Positions 18,855-28,157 of a stretch of DNA of 64,000 nt are shown here, piece after piece. The notes beneath the pieces were generated by a model. That model saw nothing but the letters and a program-made list of their open reading frames with translations, did not search any database and had not been told where the DNA came from. The stretch's first letter is position 1, and every line of letters starts with the position of its first letter. The position numbers and the translations under genes were made by a program. This DNA is from Brevundimonas sp. NIBR11 (GTDB lineage: Bacteria > Pseudomonadota > Alphaproteobacteria > Caulobacterales > Caulobacteraceae), in NCBI RefSeq assembly GCF_027912535.1, contig NZ_CP115465.1, forward strand, positions 1,840,001 to 1,904,000, given 5' to 3'.

Positions 18855-20522
18855 ATGGCGCAGCAATATATTTTCCAGATGCAGGGTCTGACCAAGACCT
18901 TCCCCGGCGGCCGAAAGATCTTCGAGAACATCTGGCTGAGCTTCTACAACGACGCCAAGATCGGCGTCGTCGGCGTCAACGGTTCGGGCAAGTCCACCCT
19001 GCTGAAGATCATGGCGGGCCTCGACTCCGAGTTCACCGGCGAGGCCAAGGCCGCCGATGGCGTCAAGCGCGGCTATCTGGAGCAGGAGCCTCATCTCGAC
19101 GAGAGCCTGAACGTTCGCCAGAACGTCGAGGCCTGGTGCGAAGAAAAGCAGTGGGTGAACCGCTTCAACGAGGTGGCCGCCGAACTCGGCGAGAACTACA
19201 CCGACGAGCTGATGGAGGAGATGACCAGCCTCCAGGAAAAGATCGACGCCGGCGACGTCTGGGACATCGACAGCCGCATCGAGATGGCGATGGACGCCCT
19301 GCGCTGCCCGCCCGACGACTGGGCGGTCACCAACCTGTCCGGCGGCGAGAAGCGCCGCGTGGCCCTGGCTCGCCTGCTTCTGTCCAAGCCCGACATGCTA
19401 CTGCTGGACGAACCGACCAACCACCTGGACGCCGAGAGCGTCGCCTGGCTGCAGCACCACCTGGAAGCCTTCCCGGGCTGCGTCATCCTGGTGACCCACG
19501 ACCGCTACTTCCTGGATCTGGTGACCAAGTGGACCCTGGAGCTCGATCGCGGCAAGGGGATTCCCTACGAGGGCAACTACTCCGGCTGGCTGGAACAGAA
19601 GCAGAAGCGCGTCGTACAGGAACAGTCGGAATCCGAAGCTCGCCAGCGCGCCCTGACCCGAGAACTGGAATGGGTCCGCTCGGGCGCCAAGGCCCGTCAG
19701 GCCAAGTCCAAGGCTCGTCTGGCCGCCTACGAGAAGATGGTCGCCGACCAGGAAAACAGCCGTCAGGCCCAGTCCTTCGCCGTCATCCAGATCCCGCCCG
19801 GCCCGCGCCTCGGCAATGTGGTGCTGGAGGTCGAGGGCCTGCAGAAGACCTATGGCGACAAGGTCCTGTTCGACAACCTGACCTTCAAGCTGCCGCCCAA
19901 CGGCATCGTCGGCGTCATCGGTCCGAACGGCGCCGGCAAGTCGACCATGTTCAAGCTGATCACCGGCCAGGAACAGCCCGACGGCGGTACGATCAAGGTC
20001 GGGGAAACGGTCAAGCTGGCCTATGTCGATCAGTCGCGCGACGCGCTCGATCCCAACAAGACCATCTGGGAAGAGATTTCGGGCGGCACCGACGTGATGA
20101 TGGTCGGCAAGCGCGAGATTAACACCCGCGCCTATGTCGGCAGCTTCAACTTCAAGGGCGGCGACCAGCAGAAGAAGGTCGGGCAGCTGTCGGGCGGTGA
20201 ACGCAACCGCGTACACCTGGCCAAGACCCTGGCCACCGGCGGCAATCTGATCCTGCTCGACGAACCGACCAACGACCTGGACATCGAGACCCTGCAGAAC
20301 CTCGAGGAGGCCCTGGAGGAGTTCGCGGGCTGCGCCGTGGTCATCTCCCACGACCGCTGGTTCCTTGACCGTCTGGCCACCCACATCCTGGCCTTCGAAG
20401 GCGACAGCCACGTCGAGTGGTTCGAAGGCAATTTCGAAGCCTACGAGGAAGACAAGAAACGTCGCCTAGGCGCCGACAGCCTGATCCCGCACCGGATCAA
20501 GTTCCAGAAGTTCGGTCGCTGA
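18855..20522 (+). CDS. ettA: Energy-dependent translational throttle protein EttA (ABC-F)
   Basis: A soluble ABC-F ATPase of 555 residues that binds the ribosomal E site and gates the first step of elongation according to energy state. It has two ABC domains: Walker A GVNGSGKST at 40-48 with signature LSGGEKRR at about 161, and Walker A GPNGAGKST at about 356-364 with LSGGERNR. Between them is the long helical linker with the EttA-type arm insert in the first domain. The C-terminal EGNFEAYEEDKKRRLG segment matches EttA. It is monocistronic, with about 100 bases before the RTX gene. Confidence 0.95.
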   Translation: MAQQYIFQMQGLTKTFPGGRKIFENIWLSFYNDAKIGVVGVNGSGKSTLLKIMAGLDSEFTGEAKAADGVKRGYLEQEPHLDESLNVRQNVEAWCEEKQWVNRFNEVAAELGENYTDELMEEMTSLQEKIDAGDVWDIDSRIEMAMDALRCPPDDWAVTNLSGGEKRRVALARLLLSKPDMLLLDEPTNHLDAESVAWLQHHLEAFPGCVILVTHDRYFLDLVTKWTLELDRGKGIPYEGNYSGWLEQKQKRVVQEQSESEARQRALTRELEWVRSGAKARQAKSKARLAAYEKMVADQENSRQAQSFAVIQIPPGPRLGNVVLEVEGLQKTYGDKVLFDNLTFKLPPNGIVGVIGPNGAGKSTMFKLITGQEQPDGGTIKVGETVKLAYVDQSRDALDPNKTIWEEISGGTDVMMVGKREINTRAYVGSFNFKGGDQQKKVGQLSGGERNRVHLAKTLATGGNLILLDEPTNDLDIETLQNLEEALEEFAGCAVVISHDRWFLDRLATHILAFEGDSHVEWFEGNFEAYEEDKKRRLGADSLIPHRIKFQKFGR

Positions 20523-20624
20523 CTTTCGGTCACGACGAGGTCAGACGCGGGACCCTCGGCCAGCCTATGCCGCCTCGCGTTTCGAGTGTACCGTTGAGGA
20601 GAAACTCTTTTTCGGAGCGCATTC

Positions 20625-23600
20625 ATGCCGACCTACACCGGAACCGCAGGCCTTGATGACATAACCGGTTCCGACGGGGACGATGTGATGGACGGCCGCG
20701 GCGGGGCCGACCGCCTGCGCGGCGGTGCGGGCAACGACACGTTCGTCTTCACGACGTTCCGCTCGGTGGGGGCGGCTGATACGTCCGGCTTCATTGACGG
20801 CGGCGACGGCGTCGACACGCTGGACCTGACCCGGCTGACTGGCTCCGTGTCGCTGAGACGCTCGGGGGTCGGGTTTCAGCTCACGGTCGGGCAGGACACG
20901 TTCAATGTGATCAATGTCGAACGGTTTCTACTCGGACCCGGGGTTTCGATCGCCGACTTCGGCACGACTGGACCCGCGCTCTACATCGAATTCGGCGGCG
21001 GCCTCGACACCCTGCGTTCGGCGCCGCCCGGCAGCACCATGCGCGGCGGCGGCGGGAACGACACGTTTGAGATATCGGCCAATGGCTTCTTCTACGGAGA
21101 TGCCGGCAACGACATCTTTTCGCTCGGCGGTTTCGCATTGAACGGGCTGATCGACGGCGGCGAGGGCATCGATACGCTGGTACTCAACGCCGGCGTTATC
21201 GATCTGACCGCTGGAACGCTGACCGCAGGTTCAGCGACAGCCACAGTACGGGGCATAGAGAACGTACAGTTAAGGGGGAGCGGCAGCGTCCGCGGCGACG
21301 CGAGCGCCAACCTTCTTACGGCCGGCGACGTCACTGGATCTGTGGAACTTCGGGGCGAGGGGGGCGATGACTTCCTCAATGGAGGACAGAGCGCGGACAC
21401 GCTTTACGGGGGGGACGGCAACGACCAGATCGCCGGGGGCGGAGGCTCCGATCTCGTTGATGGCGGCGACGGCAGCGACACCTTCATCATGTACCAGGGC
21501 GGCGTCACCACCCTGGCGACAGGCCAATCGACGTCCAACGGCGCGACAACGCGCCTGATCAGTATTGAGAACGTGATGGGCTCGTTCTCCGCCGACACGA
21601 TCACCGGCGACGCGAGAAATAACAGTCTGGACGGTGGGAGCGGAAATGACCTGATCAATGGAGGCTTGGGCGATGACCTGATTCTCGGCGGCTTTGGCGA
21701 CGACGTCATCTACGGCGATGAGGGGGGCGACCGCCTGAATGGTGGCGACGGCTCGGACATCGTTCATGGTGGAGCCGGCGACGACCTGATCACCGACACG
21801 GGCAATTCGTATCAGCAAGGTCGCACCTACCGGGACGAACTTTATGGCGACGAAGGCAACGACACCATCATCGCCTCCGGAAACAACGACGGCTATATCC
21901 AAATTGACGGCGGAGACGGAAACGATCTGATCAGCGTCGCGGGCCTTTCCAGCTTCGGCATTTACGGAGGCGCCGACAGCGACGTCATCGAGCTGCGAGG
22001 CGCCAGGAGTGTCTTTATAGAGACCGGCTCGGGCGCCGACACGATCCGAGTGTACCAGCCCACCACGAACGGAACGACGGTCCAGGACTTCACGGCTGGC
22101 CAAGGCGGAGACGTCCTGTCCCTGGCGCTCCTCGCCACCAATGCCGCGTGGGATGGACAGACCAACCCATTCACTAGCGGGTTCCTCCGACTCGTCCAGT
22201 CCGGGGCGGATACTCTGGTGCAGTTCAGCGATAACGGAAGCGTGCAGGCCTTCTATACGGTCGCGAGGCTCAGCTCCGTTCAAGCCGATCAACTGACGGC
22301 TTATAACTTGGGGGGCTTGGACCCCACAGGCTCCGTCTCGAGCGCCCCGATCACGCTCGTTGGCGGCGCTCGCGGCGACGATCTGGTCGGCGGCTCGGGC
22401 GATGACGTGCTTTCCGGTAGAGACGGGGACGACATCATCCTCGGCGGCGGCGGCGCCGATTCCCTGTACGGAGAGGACGGCAACGACATCCTGCGCGGAG
22501 GCGCAGGCAATGACGGTCTGGACGGCAGCGACGGCGACGATCAGTTGTTCGGGGACGCCGGCGCCGATGTGCTGGTCGGAGGCCGGGGCGCCGACATGCT
22601 CAACGGCGGCATCGGAAATGACGGCCTGAACGGCGGCGACGGCGCTGACGCCCTGTACGGCGGCGACGGCGACGACTACCTCACCGGCGGTCTGGGCAAC
22701 GATATCATCTTCGGTGGAAACGGCGCCGACATCGTCGTGCTTAACTGTGCTCGATCCCAGGCTGTCATCACAAACCGCGAAGGCTATCTAACAGTTTCAG
22801 GGCCCGACGGCGTGGATACGCTTCGCGAAGTAGAGGCGATCGCCTTCACCGACGGCGTCTACGATATAATCAACGGGGTGCTACAGAGCGATCCCCGTCG
22901 GGTGCTCCAGGGCGGCGCTGGCGATGACGTTCTGATCGGGGGGACCTCGTCCGACATCATCAACGGCGGGGCCGGGAACGATCAGATTCGCGCCTTCAGC
23001 GGCGACAACATCCTGGACGGCGGCGACGGCGACGACATCTTCTACCTTGGCGGAGGCCCGGCCAACGACATCATCCGAGGCGGGGCCGGGCGCGACAGGA
23101 TCGTCGTGGAAGGAACGTCATCGGTCAGGATAGATCTGAGCCGCACGGACAGAGTGGAGGGCGGCTTCGGAACCCTGACGATCTCGGGCGTCGAAGACAT
23201 CACCGGGGGGGATGGCAACGACTTTCTGATCGGCGATGCGGGCGCAAATCGCTTGGAAGGCGGCGCGGGCGGCGACCGGCTGTTCGGCGGTGGCGGAGAC
23301 GATTTCCTGGTCGGCGGCGCCGGTATCGATGAGTTCCAAGGGGGGGCCGGCTTCGACACGGTTGTTCTGGAGGGCGCGCGGTCCGCGTACACTTTCGGCT
23401 TCTTCCCGGCTCAGACCTGGATCATCGACGGTCCCGATGGTCGGGAGGCGGCGTCGGGGGTCGAAGCCTTCCAGTTTTCGGACGGGACCTATGACGTTCT
23501 CCAGCCAGGAGTGCTTGCCGCACAAGCGCGCCGAAACCTGGTGGGCACCGCCAACAGCGATACGCTGACCGGAGGGCAATCCAACGACACCCTGGCGGGA

Positions 23601-24854
23601 CTGGGAGGCGATGACATCCTGATCGGCGGATCGGGATCCGATACGCTGGACGGCGGAGCAGGAACGGATCTGGCCCAGTACGCGGGTATCCGTCGTTGGT
23701 ATGTCGCCTCCAGCGGCTCGGTTTCGGGAGGCGTCGAAGGCGGAACCGACACCTTGATCTCGATCGAGGGCGCGCGCTTTGTCGACGGCACGCTGACGTT
23801 CGACGTGAACTCCCAGGCGGCCCAGGTCATGCGCTTGTACGACGCCGCCTTGGACCGCAACGGCGATCCGGCGGGGCTGGAAGGCCTGCTCGATCGGCTG
23901 GAGCGTGGGGAGAGTCTGACGTCTCTGGCGCAGGCGTTCCTCACCTCTGCCGAGTTCCAGCAGCGCTATGGCGGCCTTAACAATCAGCAGTTCGTTGAGC
24001 AGCTGTACCGCTTCTGCCTCAACCGCAACGGCGATCCGGGCGGCATCCAAACCTGGACGGATAGGCTCAACACCGGAACGAGCCGGGCCGAGATCCTGGT
24101 GATATTCTCCGAGAGCCAAGAGCATCGCGATCTCACAGCAGCGACTCTGGCCCGGGGTTTGTGGGTGGCCGACGAGGCTGCCCTGACTATCGCCAGACTC
24201 TATGACGCGACGTTCGATCGTCTCCCGGACTTTGGCGGCCTGGTCACCTGGGTGAACAATCTGAAGGGCGGCATGGCCATCGGCGACATCGCTGCCGCAT
24301 TCGCCGGCTCGGCGGAGTTCGCGGCGCGATACGGCGCAGTCTCCAACGACCAGTTCGTCCGGCAGATGTACCAGTTCTGCCTGAACCGTGAGCCGGACCC
24401 GTCGGGCCTGCAGACCTGGACCCAAGCCTTGGACAGCGGAACCACCCGCGCCCAGATGCTTCTGATCTTTTCTGAGAGCGCAGAGCACATCGGCCTGACC
24501 TCCTCATTCTGGTTGGGGGGCATCCGTCTCGACGGGGCGGCCGCCGCCTCGGTCGAGGATGGAACCGCGAAAGGTCTGCACGACGCCCTGGTCTTGCCTG
24601 TTGGACTTGACGACGCTTTCGACCTGATCCCCGTGGGCAAGCACGACAACGGCCTGGTCCTGCCGGGCGAGCCGGACGGCGGGCCATCCGCCGACTGGAC
24701 GGACGGGGCCTGGATCCGGCCGACGTCGCCGGACGCGGAGCCCTGGGTAAAGTCCGAGGACCGCACGCCGGTCCTGGCCGCCTGGCACGTCGACCTCCTG
24801 CCCGGGGACGGCGGCATCGGCCATCACGACAGGGCGTGGGATGGGTGGGCCTAA
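20625..24854 (+). CDS. Large RTX-repeat protein with C-terminal DUF4214 units
   Basis: A predicted secreted protein of 1409 residues, the largest in the window. From residue 1 to about 1050 it is mostly nonapeptide GGxGxD repeats (for example GGDGNDQIAGGGGSDLVDGG), which bind calcium and fold into parallel beta rolls. The rolls are interrupted by unique blocks such as 35-200 and 440-580. Residues about 1065-1305 hold four DUF4214 units of about 52 residues in an A-B-A-B order. The tail of about 100 residues is Asp/Gly-rich and lacks Cys. No N-terminal signal is present, which points to type I secretion through a C-terminal signal. Surface or S-layer-like, adhesive or matrix roles are possible. 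A GGAG ribosome site precedes the ATG. Confidence 0.85.
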   Translation: MPTYTGTAGLDDITGSDGDDVMDGRGGADRLRGGAGNDTFVFTTFRSVGAADTSGFIDGGDGVDTLDLTRLTGSVSLRRSGVGFQLTVGQDTFNVINVERFLLGPGVSIADFGTTGPALYIEFGGGLDTLRSAPPGSTMRGGGGNDTFEISANGFFYGDAGNDIFSLGGFALNGLIDGGEGIDTLVLNAGVIDLTAGTLTAGSATATVRGIENVQLRGSGSVRGDASANLLTAGDVTGSVELRGEGGDDFLNGGQSADTLYGGDGNDQIAGGGGSDLVDGGDGSDTFIMYQGGVTTLATGQSTSNGATTRLISIENVMGSFSADTITGDARNNSLDGGSGNDLINGGLGDDLILGGFGDDVIYGDEGGDRLNGGDGSDIVHGGAGDDLITDTGNSYQQGRTYRDELYGDEGNDTIIASGNNDGYIQIDGGDGNDLISVAGLSSFGIYGGADSDVIELRGARSVFIETGSGADTIRVYQPTTNGTTVQDFTAGQGGDVLSLALLATNAAWDGQTNPFTSGFLRLVQSGADTLVQFSDNGSVQAFYTVARLSSVQADQLTAYNLGGLDPTGSVSSAPITLVGGARGDDLVGGSGDDVLSGRDGDDIILGGGGADSLYGEDGNDILRGGAGNDGLDGSDGDDQLFGDAGADVLVGGRGADMLNGGIGNDGLNGGDGADALYGGDGDDYLTGGLGNDIIFGGNGADIVVLNCARSQAVITNREGYLTVSGPDGVDTLREVEAIAFTDGVYDIINGVLQSDPRRVLQGGAGDDVLIGGTSSDIINGGAGNDQIRAFSGDNILDGGDGDDIFYLGGGPANDIIRGGAGRDRIVVEGTSSVRIDLSRTDRVEGGFGTLTISGVEDITGGDGNDFLIGDAGANRLEGGAGGDRLFGGGGDDFLVGGAGIDEFQGGAGFDTVVLEGARSAYTFGFFPAQTWIIDGPDGREAASGVEAFQFSDGTYDVLQPGVLAAQARRNLVGTANSDTLTGGQSNDTLAGLGGDDILIGGSGSDTLDGGAGTDLAQYAGIRRWYVASSGSVSGGVEGGTDTLISIEGARFVDGTLTFDVNSQAAQVMRLYDAALDRNGDPAGLEGLLDRLERGESLTSLAQAFLTSAEFQQRYGGLNNQQFVEQLYRFCLNRNGDPGGIQTWTDRLNTGTSRAEILVIFSESQEHRDLTAATLARGLWVADEAALTIARLYDATFDRLPDFGGLVTWVNNLKGGMAIGDIAAAFAGSAEFAARYGAVSNDQFVRQMYQFCLNREPDPSGLQTWTQALDSGTTRAQMLLIFSESAEHIGLTSSFWLGGIRLDGAAAASVEDGTAKGLHDALVLPVGLDDAFDLIPVGKHDNGLVLPGEPDGGPSADWTDGAWIRPTSPDAEPWVKSEDRTPVLAAWHVDLLPGDGGIGHHDRAWDGWA

Positions 24855-24882
24855 GGCTGCGGGCGACCTTGATTTCCGAGCA

Positions 24883-25317
24883 TCAGCGGACCGTGATCGT
24901 ATAGGTCGCGGTCTCTGCCGGGGGCGTATCCCGCTCCCATGACCGTCCGTAGGTGAAGGCCAGGGTCGTCGTGCCGGGGCGGACAGCCTGGAACTGCCAT
25001 ATGGTCTGTCCGCCCACGCCGACCATGCCCGGCCGGTGCGCGTCGGTGATCTCCTCCCCGAACGGCGCGCCGGGAAGCAGGACACCGCCATCGACACCGG
25101 CGACCTGCCAGCGGTAACCCGTCGTCGCATTGCTCGGCAGACTGATGGTCAGCGTCTGTCCTACCGCCAGCGTCGTCTGCCCATCGCGCAGGCCCTCGAC
25201 GTTGGCTGTCGCCTGTGTGGACGCGGGCTCGTCGGCGGGCGGCGAGACTGCTGCGTTGCAGGCGGAGAGGCCTAGTACAGCGGCGGCCACAAGCGGGATG
25301 GCGATGCGGGCTTCCAT
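24883..25317 (-). CDS. Chagasin-type (I42) peptidase-inhibitor lipoprotein
   Basis: A 144-residue lipoprotein. The lipobox LSAC puts the lipidated Cys at residue 20, followed by a Pro/Ala/Thr-rich linker and a compact beta domain. The three I42 loops that enter papain-like active sites are visible: SNATTGYRW (L4, N-x-x-T-G-Y-x-W), GVGGQTIWQF (L2 region) and the third loop near YGRSWE, where chagasin has R-P-W. Family members inhibit papain-type cysteine peptidases. The gene is convergent with the RTX gene (28 bases) and downstream of opgH on the same strand, but a terminator lies between. Its target peptidase is unknown. Confidence 0.85.
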   Translation of the reverse strand: MEARIAIPLVAAAVLGLSACNAAVSPPADEPASTQATANVEGLRDGQTTLAVGQTLTISLPSNATTGYRWQVAGVDGGVLLPGAPFGEEITDAHRPGMVGVGGQTIWQFQAVRPGTTTLAFTYGRSWERDTPPAETATYTITVR

Positions 25318-25397
25318 GCCCTGATCCTCACCGACCCGGCCGCGAAGTCAATTTTCGAAACCTTACCGTGACCCCGGTCTATCGGCCGGAGTTGAGA

Positions 25398-25427
25398 AGG
25401 GGACCCGGGCCGGCGGCAAGGTCCCCT
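25398..25427 (-). terminator. Probable intrinsic terminator after opgH
   Basis: AGGGGACC (25398-25405) pairs perfectly with GGTCCCCT (25420-25427) around a 14-base GC-rich loop. On the minus strand it begins 6 bases after the opgH stop and is followed by UUCUCAA, a weak U-tract. It separates opgH from the inhibitor gene. Confidence 0.6.
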
Positions 25428-25432
25428 ATTCT

Positions 25433-27376
25433 TCAGCCGGCGCGGGCCAGACGGCGGGCCCAGACCGGGGCCTGACCTTCGAACACCGGACGACCGGCGG
25501 GAAAGAGGACCGCAGGCGAAACGGCGACCGTGTCCTCGTCCGGCGTGACCAGCCAGCCTTTTTTGGCGAAAGCCTCGCCGGTGCGGCGGCGGGAGGTGAA
25601 GACCGCGATCGGGGCGGCGAACAGCAGCGGCAGGACGATCGGGGCGAACCAGGTCGCCAGGTCGGGCCGGACGACCAGACCCAGGCTAAACATCACGCCG
25701 GTGATCATCTGCCAGCGCATCGCCTTGAAGGCGTCGGACCAGGCCAGGCCGTCGGCGCTGCGCTGTTGCGTGCCCCAGCCGGCGTCATGACCGCTGACGA
25801 TCTGAATGACGGCCCTGGTGTTGGCGACCATCAGGATGGGGGCCAGAGCCGCCGAGAGGGCGATTTCCAGGGCCATGCCCTTGATGATCTGGCGCGCGCC
25901 GCCGAAGGCCTTGCGCTCGCCCGGGCGGGTCAAGACCAGGACGAAGCCCATCAATTTGGGACCCATCAGCATCACCCCGCCCAGCAGCGAGGCCAGCATG
26001 AAGGGCGAAAGCTGCGGGTTCAGGATGTAGAAGAACGAGGTCCAGTCCACCGGACCCTGCAGTTGCATGGCCATGCCGACGATCAGCGAGGCCAGCCACA
26101 GGGGGGAGGACAGATAGGCCATGCAGCCCATGGCCAGTTGCAGGCGGCTGATCGGGTTCAGACCCTTGGCGCCGATCAGGGCCAGGTGCTGCAGGTTGCC
26201 CTGGCACCAGCGGTGATCGCGGCGGATGAAGTCGGTCAGGGTCGGCGGCGTCTCTTCGCACGATCCATCCAGGGCGGCCGTGACGTGGACGGCCCAGCCG
26301 GCGCGGCGCATCAGGGCCGCCTCGACGACGTCGTGGCTCATGATGTGGCCGCCGAAGGGCTTGCGACCTTCCAGTTCCGGCAAACCGGCGCAGTCGGCGA
26401 AGGCGCGGGTGCGCAGGATGGCGTTGTGACCCCAGTAGCTGGCGTCCGAACCGGCCCACCAGGCCAGGCCGGCGGCGGCGACGCGGCCGTACAGGCGCAC
26501 GCCGAACTGCGACAGGCGGGCGAAGAGGGTCTGGGACTTGATGATGGTCGGGGCGGTCTGGATCAGGCCCACGCCCGGATTGCGCTCCATGGCGTCGACC
26601 AGACGCAGGACGGTCTCGCCGGCCATGGTCGAGTCGGCGTCCAGCACGATCATGAAGTCATAGGCGCCGCCGAAGGTGCGGGTCCAGTCGGCGATGTTGC
26701 CGGCCTTGCGCTCGATGTTCTCGGTGCGGCGGCGATAGTAGAGCTTGCTGCCCGACTGGGCCCGCAGCGCCATGCAGGCCGACAGTTCGGCGGCGGCGGC
26801 GGCGTCCTTGGTCGAATCGCTGAGCACGAACAGGTCGAAGGCGTCCGAGGCGCCCAAGCGGGCCAGGGAGGCGTCCAGCGCGGCCAGGCGGGCCAAGGCC
26901 TCGTCCGCGTCCTCGTTGTAAAGCGGCATCAGAAGCGCGGTGCGGCGCGTGGGGAGCGGCGGATACGGCGCGAAGTCCATGTCGTCCTGCTCGCGGCCGT
27001 TCAGCAGCACCACCAGACCGGCGAACGTCGAGCAGAACCAGCAGGCGATCGACAGGATCAGCACGGCGAAAAGGCCCAAGGCCACGATCTCGAGCGGCTG
27101 GAAGCCTTCGCGCGCGCAGAGAATGACGGGCGCGATCATGGCCAGGAGGGCGACTGCGAAGGTGGAACCGAAGACGATGAACCGGCGGGTCAGCAGGCCG
27201 TCGGGACGCGAGGCCAATCGGTTCGTGACCTGACGCGAGGCGTCGTGGAACGTCTGGCGCGGCATGGCCAGAGGGGCGTGCGCGGGCAGCCAGGGGCTGC
27301 CGCCTGCGTAGGACGGGACGATCTGGACTTGATCGTCGCGGTCATAGACCCGCGCCGTCGAAGCGTGGCCGCTCAT
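25433..27376 (-). CDS. opgH: Glucans biosynthesis glucosyltransferase OpgH (MdoH)
   Basis: An inner membrane glycosyltransferase of 647 residues that makes the linear beta-1,2-glucan backbone of osmoregulated periplasmic glucans from UDP-glucose. The family 2 GT domain has PLYNEDADEALARL, the D-x-D motif in VLDADST, the acceptor Asp in SHDVVEAALMRRAGW, and the product-binding RRDHRWCQGN (R-x-x-R-W type). Around these are two N-terminal and about five C-terminal membrane helices. The length is shorter than in Escherichia coli because the N-terminal cytoplasmic extension is reduced. The partner opgG is not adjacent. A hairpin (27410-27424) lies 34 bases upstream of its ATG. Confidence 0.92.
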   Translation of the reverse strand: MSGHASTARVYDRDDQVQIVPSYAGGSPWLPAHAPLAMPRQTFHDASRQVTNRLASRPDGLLTRRFIVFGSTFAVALLAMIAPVILCAREGFQPLEIVALGLFAVLILSIACWFCSTFAGLVVLLNGREQDDMDFAPYPPLPTRRTALLMPLYNEDADEALARLAALDASLARLGASDAFDLFVLSDSTKDAAAAAELSACMALRAQSGSKLYYRRRTENIERKAGNIADWTRTFGGAYDFMIVLDADSTMAGETVLRLVDAMERNPGVGLIQTAPTIIKSQTLFARLSQFGVRLYGRVAAAGLAWWAGSDASYWGHNAILRTRAFADCAGLPELEGRKPFGGHIMSHDVVEAALMRRAGWAVHVTAALDGSCEETPPTLTDFIRRDHRWCQGNLQHLALIGAKGLNPISRLQLAMGCMAYLSSPLWLASLIVGMAMQLQGPVDWTSFFYILNPQLSPFMLASLLGGVMLMGPKLMGFVLVLTRPGERKAFGGARQIIKGMALEIALSAALAPILMVANTRAVIQIVSGHDAGWGTQQRSADGLAWSDAFKAMRWQMITGVMFSLGLVVRPDLATWFAPIVLPLLFAAPIAVFTSRRRTGEAFAKKGWLVTPDEDTVAVSPAVLFPAGRPVFEGQAPVWARRLARAG

Positions 27377-27527
27377 TCTGTATTCCCCACGTCAGGTGCG
27401 GAGGAAGGCGCGCAATTGTTGCGCCGCACCATCCTCACACTCTCGTTCACTCTTCCGCGATTTTCAATCACGGAATGGTGATAACGACGCTTTTTGTTGC
27501 AATTGCGTTGTCGCGACACCGGCCACG

Positions 27528-28157
27528 TCAGCGCGGCAGGGCGCGCCTCATCAGGTGAGCAGCGACCCCGACCCAACCGACAAGAACGATGGCGAAGGCC
27601 CGCTCCCAGTACCCGACGTTGAAATCATTGACGGTTCCGGGAAACACGAGGTGTTTGGTCAGGACCGTCAACACCGCCATGAAGACGAAAACCACCAGCA
27701 GGAACCGTTTCAATCGGGTCAGCTCGAGGCTCTGACGCAGTGCGAACAAAAGGAATACCGGCGCCAGCTGGATGCCCAGCCCCATGTTGATCGCCATGTG
27801 CCGGGGATCGGGCCACGGATAGAGGCTCGACATCACCAGCCCGAGGCCCGCCAGCACGAACAACAGGCCCACAATGAACGCCGACAGGGGCGACCGGGTC
27901 AGAATCACGACCGCCAGCCCGAAGCCGAGGCCGGCTACGCCCGTCATCACCCCCGCGATCAAGACCCCGTAGTTGAAGATCCACGGATAGGCCGCGGACT
28001 GACCGCCCAGCTCGCTGAGATACTGACGCGCGTGATCGAACCCGGCGTAGGAGAACGCCGCGATCAATACGGCCGCCAGGGCGAAGATCGGGGCCGCGAC
28101 GCCGACCAGCAGCAGCGCGCGCGCCGCCTGTCGCCACCTGGGGTCCACGAACCTCAC
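27528..28157 (-). CDS. DUF998 family membrane protein
   Basis: A 209-residue protein with six hydrophobic helices and short loops. The first loop DHARQYLSELG and the PWPDPRHMAINMG loop match the DUF998 family of unknown function, whose members often have a conserved S-E-x-G-x-x-x-x-P segment after the first helix. It is encoded directly downstream of the OpgC-like acyltransferase with a four-base overlap, so the two are coupled. Being between opgC-like and opgH genes, it may assist glucan or envelope modification, but this is inference from position only. Confidence 0.75.
   Translation of the reverse strand: MRFVDPRWRQAARALLLVGVAAPIFALAAVLIAAFSYAGFDHARQYLSELGGQSAAYPWIFNYGVLIAGVMTGVAGLGFGLAVVILTRSPLSAFIVGLLFVLAGLGLVMSSLYPWPDPRHMAINMGLGIQLAPVFLLFALRQSLELTRLKRFLLVVFVFMAVLTVLTKHLVFPGTVNDFNVGYWERAFAIVLVGWVGVAAHLMRRALPR

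Noticed and set aside
20625..24854. CRISPR or tandem-repeat array
   Set aside because: The repetitive bases encode GGxGxD repeats with codon-level variation and no uniform spacer, so this is protein-coding repetition.
25766..27481. Plus-strand open frame of 571 codons opposite opgH
   Set aside because: High GC creates long antisense frames. The product is Gln/His/Asp/Gly-rich and patternless, while the minus strand encodes a clear glycosyltransferase.
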